DNA of 64,000 nucleotides from assembly GCA_965222485.1 (NCBI GenBank), contig CBDCUC010000040.1:682001-746000 (forward strand), in the 5' to 3' direction. Position numbers and translations under genes: made by a program. Below are positions 42,788 to 51,891 of the stretch, one piece after another (position 1 is the stretch's first letter; each line of letters begins with the position of its first letter). Origin of the DNA: CBDCUC01 sp965222485. Its GTDB lineage: Bacteria > Pseudomonadota > Alphaproteobacteria > Rhizobiales > Hyphomicrobiaceae. The notes beneath the pieces are model-generated. The model saw nothing but the letters and a program-made list of their open reading frames with translations. It did not search any database and was not told the origin of the DNA.

Positions 42788-44311
42788 CTACTGGAACGCG
42801 CTGATGCAAAGGAAGATGACGCCCGCCAGTGTCGCGGAGGCAGGAACCGTGACGAGCCAAGCGGCGACTATGACGGTGAAGTGTGCTCTTCGCACCAATT
42901 TCCGTCGTTGCACGTCTTGCTTTGTCGGTTGCCGCAGCTTTGCATGTCCGGCCTGCCCATTCTTACTGAGAACATAGGCGCGTCGGCGGCGGCTGTGAGT
43001 CGTGTAATATTCCCGGAAGAATCCGACGCCAAAGACGGCGCCGACGGCTATGTGGGTTGAACTCACCGGCAGTCCGAGCGCGGAAGCCAGAATGACGGTG
43101 ATCGCTGCTGACAGGGCAACGCAATAGGCCCTCATCGGGTTCATTCTCGTGATTTCCTGACCCACCGTGCGAATAATGCGGGGGCCGTAGAAGAACAACC
43201 CTAAGCTGATGCCAAAGGCGCCAATCAACATCACCCAGAGCGGTATGTGAACACTACTTGCAATGTCACCCGACTGCGTACTGTGCAGGATTGCCGCGAG
43301 CGGGCCGACGGCATTGGCGACATCGTTTGCACCATGCGCGAAGGACAAAAGCGCGGCGGAGCAGATCAATGGCAGATGGAAAAGCCTGCGCAACGACTGA
43401 TTGCGGTTTTGCATGCCCTCCGATTGGCGGTGAATAAGGGGCCGTGTGATCGCGAGCGTCAGCGCGAAGACAGCTAACGTGACAAGCGCGACCGACGTAG
43501 CATCGAACTTCCAGATCTTTTTCAGTCCCTTCATCGCTAGATAGGCTGCGAAGGCGCCCGCCATAACGGCCAGCAGAACCGGCACCCAGCGTCTGGCCGC
43601 CGCGATCTTGTCCTGGCGGTAGATGATATTGGCCTTGATGAAGCCAAGAAACGCCGCGGCGATAACCCCACCTAAAAATGGTGAGATCACCCAGCTTGCT
43701 GCAATCGCCGCCATCGTTCCCCAGTTGACGGCACCTAGCCCAACGGCCGCAATGCCTGCACCCATAACGCCACCGACCACCGAATGCGTCGTCGATACCG
43801 GGGCGCCGACGTACGTGGCAAGGTTCACCCAGAGCGCGGAAGACAGCAGCGCGGCCATCATTGCCCAGATGAACGTTTCGCTATCTGCGATCCTACTGGG
43901 GTCGATGATTCCCTTCGAGATCGTCTTCACGACATCGCCGCCTGCGATCAGTGCGCCGGCACATTCAAAAATCGCGGCAATGATAAGCGCACCGACGAGT
44001 GTCAGCGCTTTTGAGCCGACCGCGGGTCCGACGTTGTTTGCAACGTCGTTAGCGCCGATATTCAACGCCATGTATCCGCCGAGGACGGCCGCGACGATCA
44101 GTAGGAGTGCACGGGGTTCACCGCCGGTATAGATGGATGCAATGAGACCGGCGGCTGCAAGAAAGAGCAGAGCGGCCCCAGGCGCTACCAGGCTCCGTGA
44201 TGCACTACGGGTTGCCGCCTCGACACGGTTGAGTTTCTTCAAGTCCTTGTCGATGGAGGTCTTGCGAAGCTTTGCCAGCTCGGCTTCGTCTCTCATCGGC
44301 GTTGAAGTCAT
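42788..44311 (-). CDS. pit: Low-affinity inorganic phosphate transporter (PiT family)
   Basis: Inner-membrane proton- or sodium-coupled phosphate symporter, 507 residues with about eleven helices. The two PiT signatures are present: NIGANDVANNVGPAVGSK near residue 84 and SFAHGANDVANAVGPLAAI in the second half, each followed by a matching THSVVGGVMGAGI / THIAVGAVFGVG block, reflecting the family's internal duplication. A polar cytoplasmic N-terminus (1-42) and a basic loop after the tenth helix are extra. Single-gene unit. Confidence 0.94.
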   Translation of the reverse strand: MTSTPMRDEAELAKLRKTSIDKDLKKLNRVEAATRSASRSLVAPGAALLFLAAAGLIASIYTGGEPRALLLIVAAVLGGYMALNIGANDVANNVGPAVGSKALTLVGALIIAAIFECAGALIAGGDVVKTISKGIIDPSRIADSETFIWAMMAALLSSALWVNLATYVGAPVSTTHSVVGGVMGAGIAAVGLGAVNWGTMAAIAASWVISPFLGGVIAAAFLGFIKANIIYRQDKIAAARRWVPVLLAVMAGAFAAYLAMKGLKKIWKFDATSVALVTLAVFALTLAITRPLIHRQSEGMQNRNQSLRRLFHLPLICSAALLSFAHGANDVANAVGPLAAILHSTQSGDIASSVHIPLWVMLIGAFGISLGLFFYGPRIIRTVGQEITRMNPMRAYCVALSAAITVILASALGLPVSSTHIAVGAVFGVGFFREYYTTHSRRRRAYVLSKNGQAGHAKLRQPTKQDVQRRKLVRRAHFTVIVAAWLVTVPASATLAGVIFLCISAFQ

Positions 44312-44617
44312 GCTGCCACCGCCCCTTGGAATCAGCTTTCAGTTTTCTTACACGTCCCGACTAAGGGGCAAAAAATCGCTTGGCAAGGCATCAGTCGTCG
44401 CCCCCACAGGATTAAAGGGCCAAAACCGTTGCGAATAACGTTATTGGTCCCGCTATCGTCCACCTGATTCGCACCGGACGAATGGGGCTCCTGGCCGAGT
44501 GGGATAACGCTGGCGTTGTCACAACGAGAGAAACGAGCCGGTTTTTTATTGGCGGTGTGCCTTACCGCGCCAACCGAAATCGACGATATTGCGAAAAATG
44601 AGCGTAGAGGAAAACAA
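44312..44617. other. Intergenic, divergent promoter region
   Basis: 306 bases between the divergent phosphate transporter and hydrolase genes. A TTG-initiated frame from 44516 runs into the hydrolase but its residues look non-family. No structure or known site recognised. Confidence 0.45.
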
Positions 44618-45433
44618 ATGACGGAGTCGATCCGCGCATCAGCTGGTTATAAGCTGGTAGAAAAAGCGCCGCACGATGCGCCATGGCTCGTGATGGTGCA
44701 CGGCATCTCGCAAGATCACCGTGTGTTTGATCGCCAGATTGAAACTTTTGCCCCAAATTACCGGATCGTCTTGATTGATCTGCCCGGCCATGGACTGTCC
44801 GCGCAAATAGGCGGCCCATACGGGATCCCTGAATTTGCCGCCAGCGTTTCAGGCGCGCTAAGAGACGCAGGCATTTCCAAGTCGCACTTCTGGGGCACAC
44901 ATATGGGGGCAGCAGCAGGGCTATTTCTTGCGTGCTCATCACCGGAGTTGTTCCATTCTCTGATCCTCGAGTCACCGGTTTTCCCCGGGCGTCCGATGCC
45001 GTCGGTCATTGAAATGAGGGCCAAGATTGAAGAAACCGCGCACAATCATGGCATGGCGAAAGCGCGCGAAGTGTGGTGGCAGGAAGGGGGATGGTTCGAC
45101 GTAATGAGGCAGCGTCCGCACGAGTGCCGTGCTGACGAGCAACAGGCGATTATTGCGGATTTTGAAGGGCGTCCCTGGATGGATGCCGCACTCGCATCAA
45201 GCGCAATCCCTCCCATCGATCAGGCGCTCGCTGAACTGACCATACCGGTTTTGCTCATGAACGGCGAACACGATCTGGAGGACTTCATTCAAGCTGCCGG
45301 TGCGCTGGGCGAGCTAACTCCCAATTGCGAGCGAGCGACGATTTCTGAAGCTGGAGGTTTCCCGCTCTGGGAATTCCCCGACGCCGTGAACAAAGCGGTA
45401 CAGAACTTCCTGGACAGGAAAGCAGTTGTCTAG
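44618..45433 (+). CDS. Alpha/beta-hydrolase fold protein without canonical nucleophile
   Basis: 271 residues from ATG 44618 (AGAGGAAAA upstream). The fold is clear: VMVHGISQDHRVFDRQ (oxyanion HG), RIVLIDLPGHGLS, FWGTHMGAAAGLFLA for the nucleophile elbow, PVLLMNGEHDLED for the acid. But the elbow is G-T-H95-M-G instead of G-x-S-x-G, and the final base region reads SEAGGFPLWEFP with no His where GxGHFP is usual. So Ser and His of the triad are both missing. Similar GTHxG elbows occur in some family members of unknown activity. Convergent with an FAH-superfamily hydratase gene, 62 bases apart, perhaps acting on a related keto acid. Confidence 0.82.
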   Translation: MTESIRASAGYKLVEKAPHDAPWLVMVHGISQDHRVFDRQIETFAPNYRIVLIDLPGHGLSAQIGGPYGIPEFAASVSGALRDAGISKSHFWGTHMGAAAGLFLACSSPELFHSLILESPVFPGRPMPSVIEMRAKIEETAHNHGMAKAREVWWQEGGWFDVMRQRPHECRADEQQAIIADFEGRPWMDAALASSAIPPIDQALAELTIPVLLMNGEHDLEDFIQAAGALGELTPNCERATISEAGGFPLWEFPDAVNKAVQNFLDRKAVV

Positions 45434-45495
45434 GTGTTAGCGCTCGCGTGCCATTGAAACGACCGCTAATGCCCGACCATGACGCTGTATCACCG

Positions 45496-46326
45496 TTAAG
45501 CAAATTCTAGCTGCAGCGGTTCCAGGTCGATGCCGGAAAACTTGGCGCACCACGTTTCTCCGGCGATCGCCGGCATGGCCTCGGTCAACGTGCCGGTTGT
45601 AATGAGCTCACCAGCACGGAGAGGTTCCAAATCTGGATAGCGTGATATCTCGTCAACAAGGTATCGCAAGGCGCACAATGGCCCGCCGAGAACGTTTGAA
45701 GCCTCACCACGTCGAACCACACCTTGGTCGTTTGTTAATTCAACGTTGAAGCTTGAGAGCTGTTCCTCAAAGTGCGCTGCATCTTTAAGGACAGTGCACC
45801 TGCGGCCAATGACGAGCGCGCCGTGAACGCCATAGGCTGCGGTCGCGTCTGCCAATGAGAATTTCCATCCCGGAAAAATGGAGTAGACGATCTCGAAACC
45901 GGCGGACACCCAATCAATGCAGGCCAGGAGCTCGCGTTCGTTCATGTCCGCGCTAGGGGCTGTCGCCAAATGAAGTGCGACCTCCGGCTCGATTAGAGGT
46001 TCGGGAAGGTCCCCCAAATCAAAGGTCGTCTTCCCGGTCAAACTATCACGGACGGTCCGGTCGAAGACGTAATTCCATATCGGTGCTGAAACCCCGTAAA
46101 TGTCCCTGACAGCCTGATTCGTAAAACCGATTTTCCGCCCGATCGGTATTTCTCCGCGAGCCAGCCTCAACGTGCAGACCTTTGTCGCGATCTTGTAGGC
46201 ATCTGTCAGGTTGAAGCCGTCATAGCGCCGTGAAATGGACTCAACTTGCTTGTCCGTGCCCAAAAGGGCAACGAGTTCCTCAGCTATGCACCGCGTTTGC
46301 TCCTCATCCATGTCTACGGCTTTCAT
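45496..46326 (-). CDS. 2-oxopent-4-enoate hydratase / 4-oxalocrotonate decarboxylase family protein
   Basis: 276 residues of the MhpD/DmpE/DmpH branch of the FAH superfamily. PIGRKIGFTNQAV, IEPEVALHLATAP with the metal-binding acids, CIDWVSAGFEIVYS, and TGTLTEAMPAIAGETWCAKF are family marks. Members hydrate or decarboxylate unsaturated 2-keto acids from aromatic ring cleavage; which one applies cannot be told. No ring-cleavage genes lie nearby. Confidence 0.88.
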   Translation of the reverse strand: MKAVDMDEEQTRCIAEELVALLGTDKQVESISRRYDGFNLTDAYKIATKVCTLRLARGEIPIGRKIGFTNQAVRDIYGVSAPIWNYVFDRTVRDSLTGKTTFDLGDLPEPLIEPEVALHLATAPSADMNERELLACIDWVSAGFEIVYSIFPGWKFSLADATAAYGVHGALVIGRRCTVLKDAAHFEEQLSSFNVELTNDQGVVRRGEASNVLGGPLCALRYLVDEISRYPDLEPLRAGELITTGTLTEAMPAIAGETWCAKFSGIDLEPLQLEFA

Positions 46327-46777
46327 CTCAGTCTATCATTTCATCTCGCGAGTGATGAACGAGCCCTTGCTGCGATCGGCTTAGATAGAGGCAGCGCCCA
46401 ATCCAAATGCTAGCATAGTGTACATAGGTTCTGCGCTCGCGCAGCTAGTCACCTGCTCGCGCCATGGGGTGTTATGTGCCGGCATTAGAAGGCGCGACAA
46501 CTGTCAAAATTCTGATGCACCATATGAAGCCGGATCGCGGATGCGGATCAGCGCATCTCGAAGGCATAAATGGTCGCCTTTTCGTGCAGACGCGATGGAA
46601 TGTTATTGCGTAACCATTACGTGTTGATGGGCATTTTCCGTTGCCATCCCGCCGATTTTGAGATTGCATTATTCTGACAATTCGTGCCTCGCTTATTGGT
46701 ACGTTGCGACCTGACAAACCGCGTTTCTCGCGCTCTTCCAAGATCACATCTCAAGACACCAACGATACGGATTGAAC
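46327..46777. other. Intergenic region, nothing recognised
   Basis: 451 bases between the divergent hydratase and DUF1800 genes. More AT-rich towards 46600-46700. Short open frames on both strands lack start signals. No repeats or terminators seen. Confidence 0.45.
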
Positions 46778-48601
46778 ATGAAGACGGGCCCAAAGTTCTT
46801 GATCGCAGCCGCTGCGTGGTTGTGCCTTGCGAGCGTTGCAGCGCTTGCACTACAGGATGATCGCGCGAACTGGGTAGGCGACCTTACGCCGATCAGCAAG
46901 TCCGAGTGGAACTCCAAGACGGCCTCACATCTGCTCGAGCGCGCCGGGTTTGGCGGCACGCCTGCCGAAATTGCCGAGTTGGCAAAGCTTGACCCCGCTG
47001 CCGCCGTGCGCCGGTTGGTCTTGTTTGAAGGCGCACCCGATGGAGCACTTCCGCCATTCGATCATTCCGGTGTTCACGACCCCGGCCTTGAACCATTCCC
47101 GCCAAGCCGACCGGCGACGACCAAATTGGCCGCCGAAAAAGGCGAGGCATTGGGTGTAAAGGTCAAGCCGTCCGGCAATCGCCGTTTGCAGCCCGTTGTG
47201 AACCGCTTCTTTTATTGGCTTCGCGCAAGTCGGCTTGAAACAGATCGCGTCGCTTACTGGTGGGCAGACCGCATGTTGCGTTCCCCTCGGCCGCTGCAGG
47301 AGAAGATGGCGCTGTTCTGGCACGGCCATTTTGCAGTCAACGAAAGCAAAGTCCGTGATTACCGCAAGCATCTGTTGTTGCTGAAGACGTTCCAAAAGCA
47401 TGGTCTTGGAAACTTCCGGGAGCTGTTAATTGCGACGGCGCAGAGCCCGGCCATGCTGTCGTTCTTGGACGCGGGCGTGAATGTAAAGGGCTCGCCAAAC
47501 GAAAACTTCGCTCGCGAAATCATGGAGCTATTCACGCTCGGTGTCGGCCATTATACGGAGGAAGATATCCGCGAGGCGGCGCGTGCTTTCACCGGTTGGC
47601 ACTACCGAGATCTCACCTTTGTCATCAATAAGGACAAGCACGACGACGGCTCCAAGACCGTACTCGGGCGCACAGGAAAGTTCGACGGTATTAAAATTGT
47701 CGATATTCTGTTGGATAAACCGGCGGACGAATTTATTGCGGCGAAGATCTATCGCTACTTCGTGCATGAGAACCCTTCACCGGAATTAATCAAGAAACTG
47801 GCAAAGGTACTGCGAGACAACAATTTCGACATCGCACCCTTGATGCAAACGATCTTCATGTCCCGCGACTTCTACAGCCCACAAAGTGTGGGAACGCACA
47901 TCAAGAGCCCAGTGGAACTTGCAGTCAGCACCTATCGCAAGCTGGAACTTCCCAGCGTTCCAGGAGTGCCGGATTTCAATGCGGCAACACGTACGCTCGG
48001 TCAGTATCTCTTCAATCCGCCAACCGTTGCCGGCTGGGCGCAGGGCCGGGCATGGATCACTCCAGGATTGTTAATTGCTCGCAAGAACTTCGCCTACGAC
48101 GTCCTGTTTCCCGACATAAACTTTGTCCCGCACGATCGGTATCCCGTCGATCCATTGATCCGCTCGGTGTCAAAACGGTTGGCTGATGGCGCAAACATTT
48201 CCCTCGCCACCAAACCGCCCGGGGTCGAAAGTGGGGCAAAAATGTCGATGGCCAACCTGATGGCTGACATGGATCAGGATTTCAACACCCGTTACGGAAG
48301 TTATCGCGGCTGGCAGATGGCGCTTGAAAAAGTCAAGCCGATCCCCCGCCACACTGCGGCTCTTGACCTTGCAGGGATTGTTGCTGCCGCCGGTCTCAGC
48401 ACGCCTGAGCAAATTGTCGATCATTTTTTGGACCGGCTGTTGAGCGTACCGGCCACCCAGGCCCAGCGTGCAGAGCTGATACGCGTGCTGAAAGGTGAGC
48501 TGGGCACGGATGATATTGCTGCTGCGCGAACGTATTTGGAAAGCCCGCTGCGTGTCTTGGTGCAGCGGATAATGAGCCTTCCAGAGTATCAACTGGGCTG
48601 A
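46778..48601 (+). CDS. DUF1800 family protein (secreted)
   Basis: 607 residues. A signal peptide or anchor (MKTGPKFLIAAAAWLCLASV, through about residue 24) is followed by the DUF1800 domain: HLLERAGFGGTPAEIAELAK, RLETDRVAYWWADRML, LFWHGHFAVNESKV, SPNENFAREIMELFTLGVGHYTEEDIREAARAFTGW (given here as adjoining landmarks), DRLLSVPATQAQR. The family is large and periplasmic or extracellular; its biochemical role is not established. It is followed 57 bases later by DUF1501, the partner it almost always has. Start is ATG 46778; a TTG two codons earlier is less likely. Confidence 0.93.
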   Translation: MKTGPKFLIAAAAWLCLASVAALALQDDRANWVGDLTPISKSEWNSKTASHLLERAGFGGTPAEIAELAKLDPAAAVRRLVLFEGAPDGALPPFDHSGVHDPGLEPFPPSRPATTKLAAEKGEALGVKVKPSGNRRLQPVVNRFFYWLRASRLETDRVAYWWADRMLRSPRPLQEKMALFWHGHFAVNESKVRDYRKHLLLLKTFQKHGLGNFRELLIATAQSPAMLSFLDAGVNVKGSPNENFAREIMELFTLGVGHYTEEDIREAARAFTGWHYRDLTFVINKDKHDDGSKTVLGRTGKFDGIKIVDILLDKPADEFIAAKIYRYFVHENPSPELIKKLAKVLRDNNFDIAPLMQTIFMSRDFYSPQSVGTHIKSPVELAVSTYRKLELPSVPGVPDFNAATRTLGQYLFNPPTVAGWAQGRAWITPGLLIARKNFAYDVLFPDINFVPHDRYPVDPLIRSVSKRLADGANISLATKPPGVESGAKMSMANLMADMDQDFNTRYGSYRGWQMALEKVKPIPRHTAALDLAGIVAAAGLSTPEQIVDHFLDRLLSVPATQAQRAELIRVLKGELGTDDIAAARTYLESPLRVLVQRIMSLPEYQLG

Positions 48602-48658
48602 ATTGGCAACGGGTCGGAATAGCGTCGAGTACAGACGCAAGGCCACGGAGACTTTAAG

Positions 48659-49867
48659 ATGAGACACAAGGACATGTTCGACACACAGCGCCGCAACCTA
48701 TTGCGGCTCGGGGCATTTGGGTCGGCCTATGGATTGCTGGCGCCGTTCCTGGGCGGCTTCTCACTTGCGCGCGAAGCTCTTGCCGACAACCGCATTCTTG
48801 TCGTCTTAGAGCTTTCTGGCGGCAATGACGGGCTGAACACAGTCGTGCCATTCCGTAACGACGACTACTATCGTCTGCGCCCAAACCTCGCCATTAAAGA
48901 AAACAAGCTGCGCAAAATTGACGGTGATTACGGGCTGAACTCCGGCATGGCGGGCATGGAGCGCCTTTTTAAAGACGGGAACATGGCCGTCATTCACGGC
49001 GTTGGTTATCCGCAACCATCCTTTTCACACTTTAACTCGATGGCCTACTGGCACACCGCCGCACCAAACAGCGGCGCCTCTTACGGCTGGGTCGGGCGGC
49101 TAGCTGATGTGCTTCTGCCGGATGGCGCGCCTTACGGCATTATCAATATCGACGCCACGCAATCATTGGCAGTCCGCGCGCGCAAGCATGTGCCTGTCGT
49201 GTTTGACGACCCGGAACGGTTTATACCGAAGGGCGCGCCTTTTCACGTTGAGGAAGGTGCGAACAAAGTGCCCGGCAACGCCTCACAAAGTTTCCTGCGC
49301 GACGTTGACCGCAGTGCACGTGAAGCCTCTGTAAAAGTCCGTGATGCGTGGTCGAAGTATAAGTCTTCGGTGGATTATGGCCTCATCGCACTCGACTTGC
49401 CAAAAATTGCATCTCTCATCGAGGCGCGCATGCCAACGCGGCTATATTATACCTCGTTCCGCAACAACGCCTTTGATACTCATGTGCAGCAGCCCAATCT
49501 CCATGCAAGACTGCTGACCTACTTCTCTGACGCTGTTTCCGCGTTCATGCAGGATCTGGAACGGATTGGCCGTGCTGACGATGTGATGGTTCTGGTATTT
49601 AGTGAATTCGGCCGTCGCGCTGCCGAAAATACGAACCGGGGTACCGACCACGGCACAGCGAACGTGATGTTTGCCATCGGCAAAGGCGTAAAGGGCGGAC
49701 ACTATGGGACGCCACCCAGTCTGTCGAAGCTCGATGACACGGACAACTTGATCTACACCACAGACTTCCGGCAGGTCCTTGCAAGCGTGATCGAAGACTG
49801 GTTGCAATATCCGAATGCAGGCGACGTGTTGAACAAGAAATTCGACAAGATCGCCGCATTTGTTTAG
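48659..49867 (+). CDS. DUF1501 family protein (Tat-type signal)
   Basis: 402 residues. The N-terminus has a twin arginine (TQRRNLLRLGAFGSAYGLLA, residues 9-28), suggesting export in folded form through Tat. Domain landmarks: VVLELSGGNDGLNTVVPF (31-52 region), SFSHFNSMAYWHTA, GYGWVGRL-like segment, FSEFGRRAAENTNRGTDHGT, and YTTDFRQVLASVIEDWL. DUF1501 resembles the alkaline phosphatase superfamily, but activity is unproven. Second gene of a DUF1800-DUF1501 operon, function unknown. Confidence 0.93.
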   Translation: MRHKDMFDTQRRNLLRLGAFGSAYGLLAPFLGGFSLAREALADNRILVVLELSGGNDGLNTVVPFRNDDYYRLRPNLAIKENKLRKIDGDYGLNSGMAGMERLFKDGNMAVIHGVGYPQPSFSHFNSMAYWHTAAPNSGASYGWVGRLADVLLPDGAPYGIINIDATQSLAVRARKHVPVVFDDPERFIPKGAPFHVEEGANKVPGNASQSFLRDVDRSAREASVKVRDAWSKYKSSVDYGLIALDLPKIASLIEARMPTRLYYTSFRNNAFDTHVQQPNLHARLLTYFSDAVSAFMQDLERIGRADDVMVLVFSEFGRRAAENTNRGTDHGTANVMFAIGKGVKGGHYGTPPSLSKLDDTDNLIYTTDFRQVLASVIEDWLQYPNAGDVLNKKFDKIAAFV

Positions 49868-49923
49868 AGCGCTTCTTGCCGCCCGCAGTTTGCCAAGCGG
49901 CGGGCGCATGGGAAGGGCCGGAC

Positions 49924-50610
49924 ATGCCTCGACGCACAATCCTTTTCGATATCAATGAAACCGTCCTCGACCTGGCCTCTCTAAAGTCGGAGTTCGAGGC
50001 GGTTTTTGGTGACAAGGGGCTTGCGGATACGTGGTTTGCAACGCTGCTGCATACATCGACGGTCTGCGCATTAACAGGCGTTGAGACCGGCTTTGCTCAA
50101 TTGGCGCAAGTCGCCCTCGACAAATTGGCCGCGCGCCGCGGCGTCAAGATCGGCGATAGCGAGCGCATCGCGATCCTAGGGTGTTTTTCCAACCTCGAAC
50201 CTCACGCCGACGTCGCGCCGGCTCTACAGCGCTTGCGTGCATCCTGCTACACGACCGTAGCCTTCACCAACTCCTCGCGAGAACTGGCAAAGTCGCAGAT
50301 CGCAAATGCCGGACTTGCCGAGCTTTTCGATGAAGTAATTTCGGTTGAGGCAACCGGTTCATTCAAACCGGCGGCCGAAGTATATCAGTTTGCTGCCCGG
50401 CATCTCAACGAGCGACCCGAAGACCTCCGCCTTGTCGCATGCCACGACTGGGACACGCACGGCGCGTTAGTGGCTGGCCTGCGTGCGGCATATATTGATC
50501 GTAGCGGTGCGCCATACCACCCTCTCTACAGACGCCCCGATATTTTTGCGGTGACAATGGAGGATGCGGCCAAGCAAATTATTGACGCTCATGCTAGCCC
50601 GCAAGGCTGA
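49924..50610 (+). CDS. HAD-superfamily hydrolase, haloacid dehalogenase type II-like
   Basis: 228 residues from ATG 49924 (GGAAGGG upstream). HAD motif I is FDINETVLDLASL with nucleophile D9 and T13; motif II is FTNSSRELAKSQ; motif III FKPAAEVYQFAA with Lys; motif IV ACHDWDTHGALVAGLR. The arrangement and the cap (RGVKIGDSERIAIL region) match L-2-haloacid dehalogenase-like proteins, but many of these have other substrates, so haloacid activity is only possible. It starts 57 bases after DUF1501 and may be cotranscribed. Confidence 0.88.
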   Translation: MPRRTILFDINETVLDLASLKSEFEAVFGDKGLADTWFATLLHTSTVCALTGVETGFAQLAQVALDKLAARRGVKIGDSERIAILGCFSNLEPHADVAPALQRLRASCYTTVAFTNSSRELAKSQIANAGLAELFDEVISVEATGSFKPAAEVYQFAARHLNERPEDLRLVACHDWDTHGALVAGLRAAYIDRSGAPYHPLYRRPDIFAVTMEDAAKQIIDAHASPQG

Positions 50611-50758
50611 AGGCCGTCGATGCCGGCCTCAGATGCCGCATGGGCGCTTTACAGCTTGACATAAGCAGCCCTAAACACTTTGAAGACGTCCGCCCAAACC
50701 ATCTCCATCAGAACGCGGAAAGTGCTTTGTGAGAGCGCTTGAAGCCGGAAAGGCTAAC

Positions 50759-51640
50759 ATGACGCGACCGCAAAGCGACACGACAGCGATTCTGTTCGCG
50801 CTTGGTGCTATCACGATATGGGCGGGTTGGATGTCCGCCACAAGGATTGCGGCCACCGACGGTGTAGCGCCAATTGACGTGGCGATGCTCCGCTATGGCG
50901 TCCCGGCGTTGATGCTCGCTCCTGTATGGGTCAGCACCTTTCGCAAGCTTAGGCACGCCCCCATCTGGTCGCTGATCGCCATGCTCGGTTGGGGGCTTCC
51001 GTTCGTTTGGCTCGTGGCAGCATCACTTGAGCGCGCAAGTGTGGTGCACCTTGCCACGATTGTATTTTGCACCATGCCGGTCTTTGCGGTCCTAGGCGAA
51101 CGGTTGTTCTTTAAAACCAAGGTCGAGCCAAGACAGGTGCCAGGGTTTATCCTCATTGGCATCGGTGCGATTGCAGTCATTTTGAGTGCGCTGTTCGGCG
51201 AAAGCGGCACGGACCCATACAGCGTACTTCTCATGGTGCTGGCTGCAGTCGGGTGGGCGGCATACATGATTTCATTCAAGCACACAGGCCTTTCTCCCAT
51301 CGAGGGGCCAGCCTACGTTTGTGTGGTCTCAACGATTCTTTTGCTGGCAATCAAGGCCATCAGTTGCAGCCCATTCCTGCCGCTGACTTTCAACCAGATT
51401 GCCTTCAATGCCATTGCGCAGGGTGTGCTCTCTGGTTTTGTCGGGACGATCCTCTATACAGCCGCAATTGCACGAATCGGCGGCGCGCGAACCGCAAGCT
51501 TCAGCGTATTAATGCCGATGCTCGGAACAGCAATTGCGTTTTTCTGGCTCGGCGAGGCGCCCTCAATGGTCGACATGTCTGCACTGACACTTGGTACACT
51601 GGGCGTCGCGATCGTGAACAACGTGATCAGGCTTTGGTGA
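50759..51640 (+). CDS. DMT-superfamily transporter (EamA family)
   Basis: 293 residues, ten predicted helices in two repeated EamA halves (for example ILFALGAITIWAGWM at the start and the second half from about residue 150, with SVLMPMLGTAIAFFWLGEAPS at the typical end position). Probably a metabolite exporter in the inner membrane; substrate unknown. ATG 50759 has GGAAAGGC upstream; a GTG at 50729 would add ten residues. Confidence 0.9.
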   Translation: MTRPQSDTTAILFALGAITIWAGWMSATRIAATDGVAPIDVAMLRYGVPALMLAPVWVSTFRKLRHAPIWSLIAMLGWGLPFVWLVAASLERASVVHLATIVFCTMPVFAVLGERLFFKTKVEPRQVPGFILIGIGAIAVILSALFGESGTDPYSVLLMVLAAVGWAAYMISFKHTGLSPIEGPAYVCVVSTILLLAIKAISCSPFLPLTFNQIAFNAIAQGVLSGFVGTILYTAAIARIGGARTASFSVLMPMLGTAIAFFWLGEAPSMVDMSALTLGTLGVAIVNNVIRLW

Positions 51641-51891
51641 TATTTTGGTTTGAGCAAGAAAACGATCGCGCCGTGGTTGGTCTGGCGCGTTGCGCGAAAA
51701 CCGCTCGCTTAACCACTTTGCCTAAGGCTGGGAGCGCGGATTAGATTGACGCGCTCAGGACCAATTCCCGATTATAATGGGAACAAATCCCGAATTCGTT
51801 CGCTGCTTCGATTCTTCGCGCGAACGCTCACCGGGCTCGGCTATACCTTTTGTGAGGCGTAACAAGTGCTGTTGCGCGCTGGAAGTCAGGC

